A DNA stretch of 64,000 nt from Novosphingobium sp. (GCF_027489515.1 NZ_JAIXZS010000049.1:1-64000); one strand, 5' to 3'. Positions 27,348-36,449 are shown, numbered from the stretch's first letter. Notes: generated by a model not told the origin, from the letters alone. Numbers and translations: made by a program.

Positions 27348-28336
27348 GCCTTCCCCACCACGCTCTCCGGCAGGTCCTTGCCGAACACGCGCTGGTAGTA
27401 TTCGGCCACCAGCACCCGCTCGGTCTCGTCGCACTTGTTGAGGAACGAGAGGCGGAAGGCGAAGCCGGTATCGCCGAAGATGCCGGTGTTCTGCGCCCAG
27501 CTGATCACCGTGCGCGGGCTCATCACGGTCGAGATGTCGCCGGCGATGAAGCCCTTACGGGTCAGGTCGGCGACGCGGACCATGTCCGCCGCGGTCTTGG
27601 CGTCGAGCCCGGCAACCTTCTTGGTCACCACGTCGATCTCGGTTGCCGCGGGAAGGTAGTTGAGCGCGACGACGATGTTCCAGCGGTCCATCTGGCCCTG
27701 GTTGATCGCCTGCGTGCCGTGATAGAGCCCGCTCGTATCGCCAAGGCCCACCGTGTTCGCCGTGGCGAAGAGGCGGAAGTTGGGGTTCGGGCGGATCACG
27801 CGGTTCTGGTCGAGCAGCGTGAGCTTGCCTTCGGTTTCCAGCACGCGCTGGATCACGAACATCACGTCCGGGCGGCCGGCGTCGTATTCGTCGAAGACGA
27901 GCGCGGTCGGCGTCTGCAGCGCCCAGGGCAGCAGACCCTCGCGGAACTCGGTGACCTGCAGCCCGTCGCGCAGCACGATCGCGTCGCGGCCGATGAGGTC
28001 GATTCGGCTGATGTGCGCGTCGAGGTTGATGCGGATGCACGGCCACTTGAGGCGCGCGGCCACCTGCTCGATGTGCGTCGACTTGCCGGTGCCGTGATAG
28101 CCCTGCACCATCACGCGGCGGTTGTGGGCAAAGCCTGCGAGGATCGCCAGCGTGGTGTCCGGATCGAACACGTAGTTGGGATCGAGATCAGGCACGCGCT
28201 CATCGGCCACGGAGAAGGCCGGCACGGTCATGTCGACGGGAATGCCGAAGGTCTCCCGCACGCTCAGCGTGGTATCGGGGGCGGCAAGGACGGTGGTGGC
28301 GCGGGTATCGGCCTGCAGGTTCGGAATGTCGGTCAT
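27344..28336 (-). CDS. cobS: Cobaltochelatase subunit CobS
   Basis: The 330-residue AAA+ ATPase has Walker [21 protein letters not shown] (about 74-93), Walker [14 protein letters not shown], and [19 protein letters not shown]. With CobT and CobN it inserts cobalt in aerobic cobalamin synthesis. No cobT or cobN is visible, and the next gene overlaps with a TonB-like frame. It could be the CobS-like member of a related AAA pair; the length and start ([12 protein letters not shown]) match alphaproteobacterial CobS. Confidence 0.92.
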   Translation of the reverse strand: MTDIPNLQADTRATTVLAAPDTTLSVRETFGIPVDMTVPAFSVADERVPDLDPNYVFDPDTTLAILAGFAHNRRVMVQGYHGTGKSTHIEQVAARLKWPCIRINLDAHISRIDLIGRDAIVLRDGLQVTEFREGLLPWALQTPTALVFDEYDAGRPDVMFVIQRVLETEGKLTLLDQNRVIRPNPNFRLFATANTVGLGDTSGLYHGTQAINQGQMDRWNIVVALNYLPAATEIDVVTKKVAGLDAKTAADMVRVADLTRKGFIAGDISTVMSPRTVISWAQNTGIFGDTGFAFRLSFLNKCDETERVLVAEYYQRVFGKDLPESVVGKA

Positions 28337-28413
28337 CGCCTCATCGCCTATACGGCGCTGCGAAAGGCTGCAATAAGCTTTGAGGGCTGACTCGGCAGCG
28401 GGAGGCGGATGCT

Positions 28414-29073
28414 ATGAAATTGTATGGGGCTCTCCTGTCGCCCTTCGTGCGCAAGGTCGCGGTGGTTCTGGCCGAGAAGGGGCTGGATTACACCCCGGCG
28501 CGCGGCGGCCCGGGCGTCACGGACGCAGAGTTCCTCGCGGTCAGCCCTTTCGCCAAGATCCCGGCGATTGACGACGATGGCTTCACCCTCGCCGATTCGT
28601 CGGCCATCGTGCACTATCTTGAAGCGAAGTACCCTTCGCCGCCGCTGATCCCCACCGATCCGCAGGCGCTGGGCCATGCCGTGTGGTTCGATGAATTCGG
28701 CGATACGATCTTCGCCGCCTCGGGCCTCAAGATCCTGTTCAACCGAGTGGTCGGTCCGCGCTTCCTCGGCCTGCCTGTCAACGAGGCGCTTGCGCTTGAG
28801 GGCGAGGCCGAATTGCCGCGCATCTTCGCCTATATTGAAAGCGTTGTGCCGGATGATGGCTGGCTGGTGGGCGAGGCCTTCACCATTGCCGATATCACGG
28901 TCGCCTCGATGCTCTGCACGCTGCGCTATGTCGGCTATGGCTCCAATGCCTCTGCCTATCCGAAGACCGCAGCGTGGCATGCCCGCGCCCTGGCGCGCCC
29001 CTCTTGGCAGTTGGTGCAGGAAAAGGAAGCGGCGCTGATGCAGCGCATCCTGCCCGATCTGGCCAACGCCTGA
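28414..29073 (+). CDS. Glutathione S-transferase family protein (GST 1)
   Basis: The 219-residue protein has a thioredoxin-like N-terminal domain (MKLYGALLSPFVRKVAVVLA, cis-Pro in KIPAIDDDGFTLADSSAI) and an all-helical C-terminal domain with the N-capping-box region EAFTIADITVASML. It would conjugate or use glutathione in the cytoplasm. It is the first of three GST genes in a six-gene cluster and is divergent from cobS. Confidence 0.92.
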   Translation: MKLYGALLSPFVRKVAVVLAEKGLDYTPARGGPGVTDAEFLAVSPFAKIPAIDDDGFTLADSSAIVHYLEAKYPSPPLIPTDPQALGHAVWFDEFGDTIFAASGLKILFNRVVGPRFLGLPVNEALALEGEAELPRIFAYIESVVPDDGWLVGEAFTIADITVASMLCTLRYVGYGSNASAYPKTAAWHARALARPSWQLVQEKEAALMQRILPDLANA

Positions 29074-29148
29074 TCGCAAGCATCCCGGCAACGCAACGCA
29101 GAGGGTTACAAACCGCAAGGGTATGCACCAGCCGGCAGGAGACTGCGT

Positions 29149-29514
29149 ATGACCTGGATCGATGGCTTCGTGATCCCCGTGCCCGAGGCGCGCCGTGCTG
29201 ATTACGCCGCGATGGCGGAAAAGGTGGGGCAGATCTTCCTCGATCATGGCGCAACGCAGGTCATCGAAAGCTGGGGCGCGGATGTGCCCCACGGCAAGGT
29301 CACCGATTTTCACCGCGCGGTGGCCGCCGAGCCGGGCGAGGGCATCGTGTTCTCGTTGATCGTCTGGCCCAGCCGCGATGTGGCGACAGCAGGGCACAAG
29401 GCCGTCTTCGCCGATCCGCGCATGGCCGATGCGGGTGACATGACCATGTTCAATTCGCAGCGCATGATCATGGGCGGTTTCGAACAGCTGCTCTGGATGG
29501 GAGATCGGACATGA
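29149..29514 (+). CDS. DUF1428 family protein
   Basis: This 121-residue protein has the DUF1428 start MTWIDGFVIPVPEARRADYA and a C-terminal DPRMADAGDMTMFNSQRMIM block. The family has a ferredoxin-like dimeric alpha/beta-barrel fold and no known activity. It overlaps the next VOC gene by 4 bp (ATGA), so it is part of the same operon. Confidence 0.9.
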   Translation: MTWIDGFVIPVPEARRADYAAMAEKVGQIFLDHGATQVIESWGADVPHGKVTDFHRAVAAEPGEGIVFSLIVWPSRDVATAGHKAVFADPRMADAGDMTMFNSQRMIMGGFEQLLWMGDRT

Positions 29515-30305
29515 CCACCCCCAACGTGCCGTTCATCTGGTACGAACTGATGACCACCGATGCAGAGGCTGCCGCCGCATTCTATGGCGCGGTGGTCGGG
29601 TGGACGATCGCTCCGCCCGAACCCGGCTCTCCGATTGCCTACAGCATGATCAAGCGCAGCGATCACGGCGGGCAGGGAGGAGTGCTCCAGCTCACGTCCG
29701 AAATGCAGGCCGAAGGCGCGCATCCGGCGTGGATCCCTTATTTCCATGCAACCGATATCGACGCCGCGATTGCTGCGGTTCTGGCTGATGGTGGCCGCCA
29801 GCTTTCACCGCGCATGGATATTCCCGAGGGCAGCTTCGCCATGGTGACCGACCCGCTCGGCACGCCGTTCTATCTCATGCAGCCCAATCCGCATGAAGAC
29901 CGCCCGGATGCTGGCAGCGATGTGTTCGCGGCGGAGAAACCGCAGCACGTGCGCTGGAACGAGCTTCCCAGCCCCGATCCCGAAGCCGCCAAGGCTTTCT
30001 ATACCCGCCACTTCGGCATGAGCTTCACCCGCACGATGCCCATGGGTGAAATGGGCGATTATGAGTTCATGGACCACCGCGATGTCACGCTCGGTGCGAT
30101 CATGCGCCGCCAGAACCCGGCCCAACCCCCATTCTGGACGATGTATCTCGGCGTCCCCGATATCGACAAGGCTTGCGCCGCGATCAGCGCCAGTGGCGGC
30201 ACCATGATGTGGGGCCCGCATGAAGTCCCCGGCGGGGAATTCAGCGGCATCGCGGTTGATCCCCAAGGCGCCATGTTTGGCGTTGTCGGCCCCAAAGGAG
30301 CCTGA
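29511..30305 (+). CDS. VOC (glyoxalase/bleomycin resistance) family protein, two domains
   Basis: The 264-residue protein has two tandem VOC modules. The first starts FIWYELMTTDAEAAAAFYGA and the second VRWNELPSPDPEAAKAFYTR (about 143-162). The second closes with SGGTMMWGPHEVPGGEFSGI. These domains bind a metal and catalyse isomerisation, ring cleavage or glutathione chemistry. Placement between GST genes suggests a glutathione-dependent reaction (inference). Confidence 0.88.
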   Translation: MTTPNVPFIWYELMTTDAEAAAAFYGAVVGWTIAPPEPGSPIAYSMIKRSDHGGQGGVLQLTSEMQAEGAHPAWIPYFHATDIDAAIAAVLADGGRQLSPRMDIPEGSFAMVTDPLGTPFYLMQPNPHEDRPDAGSDVFAAEKPQHVRWNELPSPDPEAAKAFYTRHFGMSFTRTMPMGEMGDYEFMDHRDVTLGAIMRRQNPAQPPFWTMYLGVPDIDKACAAISASGGTMMWGPHEVPGGEFSGIAVDPQGAMFGVVGPKGA

Positions 30306-30308
30306 TTG

Positions 30309-30935
30309 ATGGCAGACTATACCTTCTACACCGTCCCCATGTCGCGCGGTCAGATCGCGCGCTGGGCGCTGCACGAAGCCGGCGCGGATTACGAGCAAGT
30401 GCTGGTCGATTGGGCGAGCCGCCCACCCGCACTCGCCGCCGCCAACCCGATGAACAAGGTGCCGACGCTGATCCACCACGCACCGGAAGGTGACCGCGTG
30501 ATCACCGAATGTGCCGGCATCTGCGCCTATCTTGCCGACGTCCACCGTGAGGCGGACCTGCTTCCCCGCGATGCGGAGAAGGCGGACTACTACCGCTGGC
30601 TGTTCTTTGCGGCAGGACCACTCGAACAGGCGGTCATCAGCCGCGCGATGGGCTGGGAAGTGCCCGAAGGCAAATCAGGGATGGCCGGCTTCGGCACCTA
30701 TGAGCGCACGATCGAGGCGATGGACGGGCTGCTTGCGGACCGCGACTGGGTTTGCGGTGCACGCTTCACCATGGCGGATGTCTATGTCGGCAGCCAGATC
30801 GACTGGGGCCTCAACTTCGGCTCGATCCCGCCGCTGCCCAGCTTTGCCGCCTATGCCGAACGCATCCGCACCCGCGCGGGCTATCAGTCTGCCAAGGCGA
30901 TCGACCGCGATCTCATCAAGGCCGCGAAAGGGTGA
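30309..30935 (+). CDS. Glutathione S-transferase family protein (GST 2)
   Basis: The 208-residue protein has the thioredoxin-like domain YTFYTVPMSRGQIARWALHE and the cis-Pro/Glu-Ser-like segment KVPTLIHHAPEGDRVITECA. The C-terminal helices contain GARFTMADVYVGSQIDWGL. A serine or tyrosine near the N-terminus would activate glutathione. It starts 3 bp after the VOC gene and ends in a GTGA overlap with the next. Confidence 0.9.
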   Translation: MADYTFYTVPMSRGQIARWALHEAGADYEQVLVDWASRPPALAAANPMNKVPTLIHHAPEGDRVITECAGICAYLADVHREADLLPRDAEKADYYRWLFFAAGPLEQAVISRAMGWEVPEGKSGMAGFGTYERTIEAMDGLLADRDWVCGARFTMADVYVGSQIDWGLNFGSIPPLPSFAAYAERIRTRAGYQSAKAIDRDLIKAAKG

Positions 30936-31414
30936 CGGACGCCGTCCTTTGCCTCTGGTACGAAGGTGGGGCCGAAGAAGCCGCTGCCTTCTACGCGGCG
31001 ACCTTTCCGGAGAGCCGCGTTACCGGCCTCCACCGCGCGCCGGCCGATTATCCCGATGGCAAGGAGGGCGATGTCCTCACGGTCGAATTCACGGTGCTCG
31101 GATTCCGCTGCATCGGGCTCAACGGCGGGCCTCATTTCAAGCACAGCGAAGCGTTCTCGATCCAGGTGCCAACGGACACGCAGGAAGAGACCGACCGGCT
31201 GTGGAACGCCATTGTCTCGAACGGCGGCAGCGAAAGCCGCTGCGGCTGGTGCAAGGACAAGTGGGGCATCTCGTGGCAGATCACCCCGCGCGCGCTCACC
31301 CGGGGCATGGCCGATCCCGATCCCGCAGTGCGCAAGCGGGTTTTCGCGGCGATGATGACGATGGGCAAGATCGATATCGCGGCGATCGATGCGGCGCGGG
31401 CAGGAGCAGGCTGA
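30932..31414 (+). CDS. VOC family protein, PhnB/3-demethylubiquinone-like
   Basis: The 160-residue protein starts at GTG 30932, overlapping the GST stop. It begins VTDAVLCLWYEGGAEEAAAF and has FRCIGLNGGPHFKHSEAFSI and CGWCKDKWGISWQITPRAL, the PhnB-like (YjdN) block. This subfamily is often labelled 3-demethylubiquinone-9 3-methyltransferase-like although no methyl transfer is shown. It is part of the GST/VOC operon. Confidence 0.9.
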   Translation: MTDAVLCLWYEGGAEEAAAFYAATFPESRVTGLHRAPADYPDGKEGDVLTVEFTVLGFRCIGLNGGPHFKHSEAFSIQVPTDTQEETDRLWNAIVSNGGSESRCGWCKDKWGISWQITPRALTRGMADPDPAVRKRVFAAMMTMGKIDIAAIDAARAGAG

Positions 31415-32061
31415 TGCCCGAACTCTATGGGCACCCGTTCTCGTCGTACACATGGAAGGCGCTCATTGCGCTCTACACCAGCGAAACGCCGTTCACCTTC
31501 CGCATGCTCGGCGCTGATCATCCGGAAAATGGCGCGCGCGTTGCGGCCGCAAGCCCGCTCGGCAAGTTCCCGCTGCTGATCGATGGCGATGCAGAAGTGT
31601 TCGAGGCGACGGCGATCATCGAGCACCTCTGGCTTCACTATCCCGGCGCGTCGCACTTGGTGCCGGTTGACCCTGTCCGTGCTGCGGAGGTCCGGATGAT
31701 CGACCGGGTGTTCGACAATTACGTGATGGGGCCGATGCAGGCCGTCGTCGATGAGCACCTGCCCGGCGGCGGGATGGATCAGGGGCGTATCGACAAGGCA
31801 CGCGCCAACCTCGAGCGGACTTACAGCTGGCTGGAGCGCTGGCTGGCACAATACCGGCCGGGCGAGGCCATCAGCCTGATCGAATGCGCCGCGGCACCCT
31901 CCCTGTTCTATGCCGACTGGGTCCAGCCGATCCCGGCCTCATGCCCGCGGCTTTCAGCCTACCGCGCTTATCTCCTCGCACTGCCACCAGTGTCGCGCTG
32001 TGTCGAAGACGCGCGTCCCTACCGTCCGTTCTTTCCGCTCGGCGCGCCGGACCGGGATTGA
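31414..32061 (+). CDS. Glutathione S-transferase family protein (GST 3)
   Basis: The 215-residue protein has the N-terminal domain MPELYGHPFSSYTWKALIAL with the Ser-Ser-Tyr region, SPLGKFPLLIDGDAEVFEAT, and a helical C-terminal domain (EAISLIECAAAPSLFYADWV). ATG 31414 shares one base with the previous stop. It is the last gene of the cluster; the three GSTs are different from one another rather than recent duplicates. Confidence 0.9.
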   Translation: MPELYGHPFSSYTWKALIALYTSETPFTFRMLGADHPENGARVAAASPLGKFPLLIDGDAEVFEATAIIEHLWLHYPGASHLVPVDPVRAAEVRMIDRVFDNYVMGPMQAVVDEHLPGGGMDQGRIDKARANLERTYSWLERWLAQYRPGEAISLIECAAAPSLFYADWVQPIPASCPRLSAYRAYLLALPPVSRCVEDARPYRPFFPLGAPDRD

Positions 32062-32081
32062 ACGCCCGGCGCGCCGGATCT

Positions 32082-33941
32082 TCAGCGTGCCTGCTTCGCC
32101 GCGATATACCGGTCGATATTGGCGGCCAGCACATCGAGCGGCACGTTGCCGCCCTCGACCACCGCGTTGTCGAAATCGCGCAGATCATAGGCTTTGCCCA
32201 GCGCCGCCACGGCCCGCGCCCGCTGGCGCAGGATCTCGCTGCGGCCGATGAAATAGCCGCAGGCCTGGCCCGGCCAGCTGCAATAGCGCTCGACCTCGCT
32301 GGTCACCTCGTCGCGGCCCGATCCGTTGGTATTGGCGAACCAGTCGATCGCCTGCTCGCGGCTCCATTCGCGCGCGTGGAGGCCGGTATCGACGACCAGA
32401 CGGCAGGCGCGGAAGGCGATGGACTGGAGGTAGCCCAGCTTGCCGACCGGATCGTCGTCATAGGCGCCGAGCTCGTCGCCCAGCGTTTCGGAATAGAGCG
32501 CCCAGCCTTCCGAATAGGCGTTGAACGCCAGCATCGCGCGAATCGTCGGGAGCTGGTTCGAGTATTCGCCCTGCCACACGTGCCCGGGAATCGCCTCGTG
32601 GTGGACGAGCGTCGGAAGGCTGTAGGTGCTGTGGAGCCGCGTCGTGCCGAGGTTGATCCACATCTTGCCCGGGATCGACCCGTCGATCGAACCGGGGCCG
32701 CCATAGGCGCCGGGCGCGCCCGGCTCTTCCGCCGGGGGCAGGCGCCGCACTTCGAGGTTGCCGCGCACGAGCTTCGAAAACGCGCGCGGCATCTGCGCGC
32801 GGATATAGGTCAGCCGCTTCTGGATGAACGCGATGATCTGCGCGCGGCCCTCGTCGTTGTCCGGAAACTGGAAGCGCGGGTCCTGGCCCAGCGCGGTCAT
32901 CCGCTCGCCCACTGTGCCGCTGGTATAACCCAGCTTCCGAAGGATCGGGTCCATCCGCCCCTGCAGATCGGCCAGCGAATCGAGTCCCAGCTTGTGGATT
33001 TCGTCCGGCGTCATCCGTGTCGTCGTGCTGGCGCGCAGGGCCCAGGCGTAGAACGCATCGCCGCCGGGGCGTGTATGCATCCCGGCATCGCGCGACGCCA
33101 GTTTGCGCTGCGCGATCAGCTCGGCGAGCTGGCGTTCCAGCGTGGCCGCGACCTGCTTCGTCACGATTTCGCGCGCGCGAGCTGCCCAGTCGCCGGCGAT
33201 GCCCTTCTCGCGCGTGCGCCGCTCCAGCGAATCGACGAGGCCGCCGCCTGTACCCATTGCGGAAAGGCTCGCGCCCATCTGCCGGATCGCCTTTTCGATA
33301 AGGAACGATGGCGCAATCAGGCCCCCTGCCGCTGCCGCCTTCAACCGCTCGGTCTCCCCTGCAAGCACCGCCGGGAACTGCGCGAGCCGCGCCAGATAGG
33401 CTTCGGCATCGGCGGCGGTGTTCACCGGATGGTCCGAGTCGAGGAAACGCGGCACATCAATGTAGGCGCCGACGTTCTGGATCACGACATAAGGCGTGTT
33501 GCGCCAGCCGCCGACGGTGACATCGCCATAAGGCAGGGCGAATCCGTCGAGCGCGGTGTGATAGGCGCTCTTCACCACTGCAAGGCTGGTGCGTGTGACG
33601 GGATCGAGGCCCGCGTCCGAAATCGCCTCTACTTTCGCCAGATCGCTGCGCACCAGCGCGGCGACTGCGGCCTGGCCCGCAGCCGAGCGGTCCTCCAGCG
33701 CGCCGCGCAAGGCGGCATGGGTGCCGGTATCAAGGCCGAGCGAAGTCGCGCTCTCGGGCTTCAGCGCCAGCAGCCGCCACGCGGCATCGTCGAGCAGCGC
33801 TGACGCCGGTGAGGGCGCTGCTACCGTTTGGGCTTGCACGGGAAGCGCCAGAGCGGCGGCGCCTGACGCGAGGCCTGCGATGGCCTCGCGGCGCGTCAGG
33901 GTGGGGGCGGAGGCGGAGGGATCGTGAGGGGTCTGTGCCAT
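32082..33941 (-). CDS. Exported DUF885 family protein
   Basis: The 619-residue protein begins with a likely Tat signal (TLTRREAIAGLASGAAALAL) and continues as DUF885. It contains the metalloprotease-like motif LVHHEAIPGHVWQGEY (HExxxGH form), followed downstream by FNAYSEGWALYSETLGDELG with a glutamate that may be the third metal ligand. Members are thought to be metal-dependent hydrolases or carboxypeptidases of the periplasm. ATG 33941 is chosen because it places the RR motif at the N-terminus; the longer frame has no such logic. Confidence 0.88.
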   Translation of the reverse strand: MAQTPHDPSASAPTLTRREAIAGLASGAAALALPVQAQTVAAPSPASALLDDAAWRLLALKPESATSLGLDTGTHAALRGALEDRSAAGQAAVAALVRSDLAKVEAISDAGLDPVTRTSLAVVKSAYHTALDGFALPYGDVTVGGWRNTPYVVIQNVGAYIDVPRFLDSDHPVNTAADAEAYLARLAQFPAVLAGETERLKAAAAGGLIAPSFLIEKAIRQMGASLSAMGTGGGLVDSLERRTREKGIAGDWAARAREIVTKQVAATLERQLAELIAQRKLASRDAGMHTRPGGDAFYAWALRASTTTRMTPDEIHKLGLDSLADLQGRMDPILRKLGYTSGTVGERMTALGQDPRFQFPDNDEGRAQIIAFIQKRLTYIRAQMPRAFSKLVRGNLEVRRLPPAEEPGAPGAYGGPGSIDGSIPGKMWINLGTTRLHSTYSLPTLVHHEAIPGHVWQGEYSNQLPTIRAMLAFNAYSEGWALYSETLGDELGAYDDDPVGKLGYLQSIAFRACRLVVDTGLHAREWSREQAIDWFANTNGSGRDEVTSEVERYCSWPGQACGYFIGRSEILRQRARAVAALGKAYDLRDFDNAVVEGGNVPLDVLAANIDRYIAAKQAR

Positions 33942-34443
33942 GCCGAGGACATTGCCCACGCTGCTGCTCGCTGTCAAAGCCGCGTCAGATCGTGGCTCCG
34001 CCCGACGAATGCGTCGGAAACGGAGCAACTATGTTGGTCGGCTTAGTCCGGAACAGGCCTTTTCTTGCGCGCGCCGTGAAGACACGCATGGGCGAGAACT
34101 AGGGTGTTTTCCCGATTGCGCCCAGCATCGACTGGCGAGTCGATCCCGAGAACTCCGCATAGGTGACGACCAAGCGCAATTGTTGGCAGCGCAGCGTGAT
34201 CCATGGCTGTGACGGCCTGAGCCAATCGAAGATGATTTGCACCCAAATCAGACAAATCGCGGGTAATCCACGCCGCAGAACGTGTATAGAAATTCGGTAG
34301 AATGGATTACCGGGCTCGCGTCGGTATAATGAAGAAATGTATAAAGCTTAGTTATCACGGTGTAGGTAATTTTCCTTAGTATTTTCACTTTTTCGGACGG
34401 AACATTGGGCGGTGTGCCCGATATTCAATTAGGAGATCAAGAA
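33942..34443. other. Gene-less, AT-richer intergenic region (about 500 bp)
   Basis: No frame here has coding character. The right-hand half is clearly richer in A/T than the rest of the window. A perfect TATAAT occurs at 34325-34330, about 115 bp before the RTX start, but no good -35 box is seen at the right distance. The region must hold the divergent promoters for the DUF885 and RTX genes. The lower GC suggests acquired DNA or an unrecognised leader. Confidence 0.5.
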
Positions 34444-35013
34444 GTGGCAAACATGATTAACGGATCTGCCGGTGCTGATACGATCAAGGGCACCGGAGGC
34501 AGGGACATCATTTCCGGTGGTGCCGGCGATGACCAGCTCTGGGGCGGGCGCGGCAAGGACTGGCTCTATGGCGGTGACGGTAACGACGTTCTCAAGGGCG
34601 GTGGTGGCCAGGATTCGCTCACCGGAGGCGCGGGCGCCGATCAGTTCGTGTTTCGCTCGTTTGAAGGCTGGTCACCTGTCACCTACAACGGCCCCGGTGT
34701 CCCGCCGACCGATGTCTACCAGTGGGTGATCGTCACCGACCTCACCTTCGGTGATGGCGACAACGTACGCATCACCGGATTTGACAACGTGTTCGCCAGC
34801 CTCGGCATGTTCAAGGGCGGCTCGTACTTCATCGACGATCAGGGTGATGTCAATCGCCTGGCCGCCTTCCTCAAGGACAATCCGTCGCAGGGCAGCGTCA
34901 AGGAAACCTTCGGAACCGACAAGGACGGCACCACTTTCCTGCTCAACGATGGCATGGGCCACACCCAAGTGCTCCAGCTCCTTGGCATTCATCCCGATGT
35001 CATCCTGACTTGA
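34444..35013 (+). CDS. Small RTX calcium-binding protein
   Basis: The 189-residue protein opens with about five nonapeptide repeats of the GGxGxDxLx type ([63 protein letters not shown]), which form a calcium-binding parallel beta roll. The rest (from [11 protein letters not shown]) is unassigned. There is no Sec signal; RTX proteins normally leave by type I secretion, but no transporter is nearby. GTG 34444 follows AGGAG by 8 bp. A strong hairpin follows the stop. Confidence 0.85.
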   Translation: MANMINGSAGADTIKGTGGRDIISGGAGDDQLWGGRGKDWLYGGDGNDVLKGGGGQDSLTGGAGADQFVFRSFEGWSPVTYNGPGVPPTDVYQWVIVTDLTFGDGDNVRITGFDNVFASLGMFKGGSYFIDDQGDVNRLAAFLKDNPSQGSVKETFGTDKDGTTFLLNDGMGHTQVLQLLGIHPDVILT

Positions 35014-35026
35014 GGGCCGCAGCAGC

Positions 35027-35073
35027 GCGCTGCGCCGGGGGCTGGGTCACGCGCCAGGTCCCCGGCGCAGCGC
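35027..35073 (+). terminator. Strong hairpin after the RTX gene
   Basis: A 14-bp perfect stem (GCGCTGCGCCGGGG at 35027-35040, complement at 35060-35073) is extended inside the loop by CTGG/CCAG. It lies 13 bp after the RTX stop. The T-tract is poor (TTGT about 10 bp on), so it may act as a terminator or a 3'-end stabiliser. Confidence 0.6.
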
Positions 35074-35173
35074 CTGTGGGTTGTGAAGATCCCTTCCGGA
35101 GTCTCGCAGGGTGGCGTCCGGATGTTCCTCGCGCTAGGCTCTCCTTGGCACACCAGCCAAGGGAGTCCTGCCC

Positions 35174-35533
35174 ATGAGCATTTTCGACCAGATCCTCGGC
35201 CAGATCAGCAGCAACGTCGATATCAAGAACCTTGCGGCGAAGGTCGGCATCGATCCCTCGATGGTGGAAACGGCCATTGCTGGTCTCGCCGCCGGCCACG
35301 CCGCGCCGACCGACACGGTGGAAACCGCCGCAGCCAACACCGGTATCGATGCCGGAGTGCTGCAGCAGATCGTCGGGCACATTGGCGGCGAAGGCTCGCT
35401 GGCCAGTTTCGCAACGATGCTGACCCAGCATCCCGATGCTGCCAACGTGCTGGGCGGCCTCCTCGGCGGGAAAGAAGGCGAAAACCCGCTCGGCAATCTG
35501 GGCGGTCTCGCTTCGGGCCTGTTCAAGTCCTGA
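35174..35533 (+). CDS. Conserved hypothetical protein, about 119 aa
   Basis: This is an acidic, Ala/Gly-rich helical protein with no signal peptide. It begins MSIFDQILGQISSNVDIKNL and ends in a glycine-rich tail (NVLGGLLGGKEGENPLGNLG). The amphipathic spacing resembles DUF937/YidB-type small proteins, but I cannot assign it firmly. A 150-bp gap with a hairpin separates it from the RTX gene. It may be cotranscribed with the following small membrane protein. Confidence 0.65.
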   Translation: MSIFDQILGQISSNVDIKNLAAKVGIDPSMVETAIAGLAAGHAAPTDTVETAAANTGIDAGVLQQIVGHIGGEGSLASFATMLTQHPDAANVLGGLLGGKEGENPLGNLGGLASGLFKS

Positions 35534-35555
35534 CAACTCGCGTTAGCGTTCCTGC

Positions 35556-35753
35556 ATGACCGATGCCGCGCTATCGCTTGCCATGCTCACCGCGCTTGCC
35601 CTCATGGCGGGCGCGGTGTTCCTGTGGCGCCGCGGTGAACGTCAGCGGCCGGCGCTGATGGCTATCCTTGCCGCCGTGATGATCACCAATGTCGTGATCT
35701 GGTCGCTGCCCACCACCGGCGGGCAGACTTTGGCCGCCAGCGCCGCGCGCTGA
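35556..35753 (+). CDS. Small two-helix membrane protein, about 65 aa
   Basis: The 65-residue product has two predicted membrane segments (LAMLTALALMAGAVFLW and ALMAILAAVMITNVVIWSL) separated by a basic loop RRGERQRP. That places the loop in the cytoplasm by the positive-inside rule. Codon use is normal for the window. No family is recognised. It lies 22 bp after the preceding hypothetical gene. Confidence 0.6.
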   Translation: MTDAALSLAMLTALALMAGAVFLWRRGERQRPALMAILAAVMITNVVIWSLPTTGGQTLAASAAR

Positions 35754-35811
35754 TCCCGCCACGCTTCTGCTGACCCTGCCGTTACCCTCGGCTTGACGCC
35801 TTGCGCATTTA

Positions 35812-35830
35812 ATGTCACACAATGTGACAT
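35812..35830. promoter_or_regulatory. Palindromic operator overlapping the tetR start
   Basis: Perfect 8-bp arms ATGTCACA and TGTGACAT with a 3-bp spacer (CAA). The second arm contains the first two bases of the TetR start codon. A dyad of this size at a TetR start is a typical autoregulatory site, so binding would block transcription and possibly translation. Confidence 0.7.
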
Positions 35831-36449
35831 GACGACCCATAGCGCGACATCAATCCGCCAGCAGTACAAGGACATGACGCGCGAGCGTATCCTCGATGCC
35901 GCGATCGATCTCATGGCCGAAGCCGGCATGGCCCCGCTCACCGTGGCGGATGTGGCGAGCCGCGCCGGGGTGACCACCCGCACGATCTATCGCCACTTCG
36001 AAACGCGCGAACGGCTGATCGAGGCGGTCTGGCCCCGGATGCAGGCCCGGGTCCGGTCGCGGGGCTTCCCCCGTACGGCGGACGAGATCATTGCGACGCC
36101 CGCCTACCTCTTTCCGCAGTTCGACGAACACGCCAATCTCGTGCGTGCCTCGGCCTTTTCAGATGCCGGGCTTGAGGTGCGGCTGCGTGCGAACGACGAG
36201 CGCACGGCCGCGGCACAGGCCTGCGTTGCCGATGCGCTGCCCGCCTTACCCGCCGATGTGGCGCGGCGCCGGGCTGCCGTCATCCAGTTGCTCGACAGCG
36301 CCTATTGCTGGGCTGTGCTGCGCGATTTCTGGGGCTTCGACGGGGCCGAGGCGGGGCGCGCCGCGAGCGAGGCGATCGCCATCCTGCTCGGCCGCGCCGC
36401 AGCCGATGGTGCGCCTATGCAAATGCTAACGGAAGGAGAACAGCCATGA
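35829..36449 (+). CDS. TetR family transcriptional regulator
   Basis: The 206-residue regulator has an N-terminal TetR helix-turn-helix: ERILDAAIDLMAEAGMAPLT, then VADVASRAGVTTRTIYRHFE (recognition helix about residues 41-56). The C-terminal ligand domain is helical and of unknown specificity. ATG 35829 overlaps a perfect palindrome. It overlaps the downstream VOC gene by 4 bp, so the VOC protein is probably a regulated partner. Confidence 0.92.
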   Translation: MTTHSATSIRQQYKDMTRERILDAAIDLMAEAGMAPLTVADVASRAGVTTRTIYRHFETRERLIEAVWPRMQARVRSRGFPRTADEIIATPAYLFPQFDEHANLVRASAFSDAGLEVRLRANDERTAAAQACVADALPALPADVARRRAAVIQLLDSAYCWAVLRDFWGFDGAEAGRAASEAIAILLGRAAADGAPMQMLTEGEQP

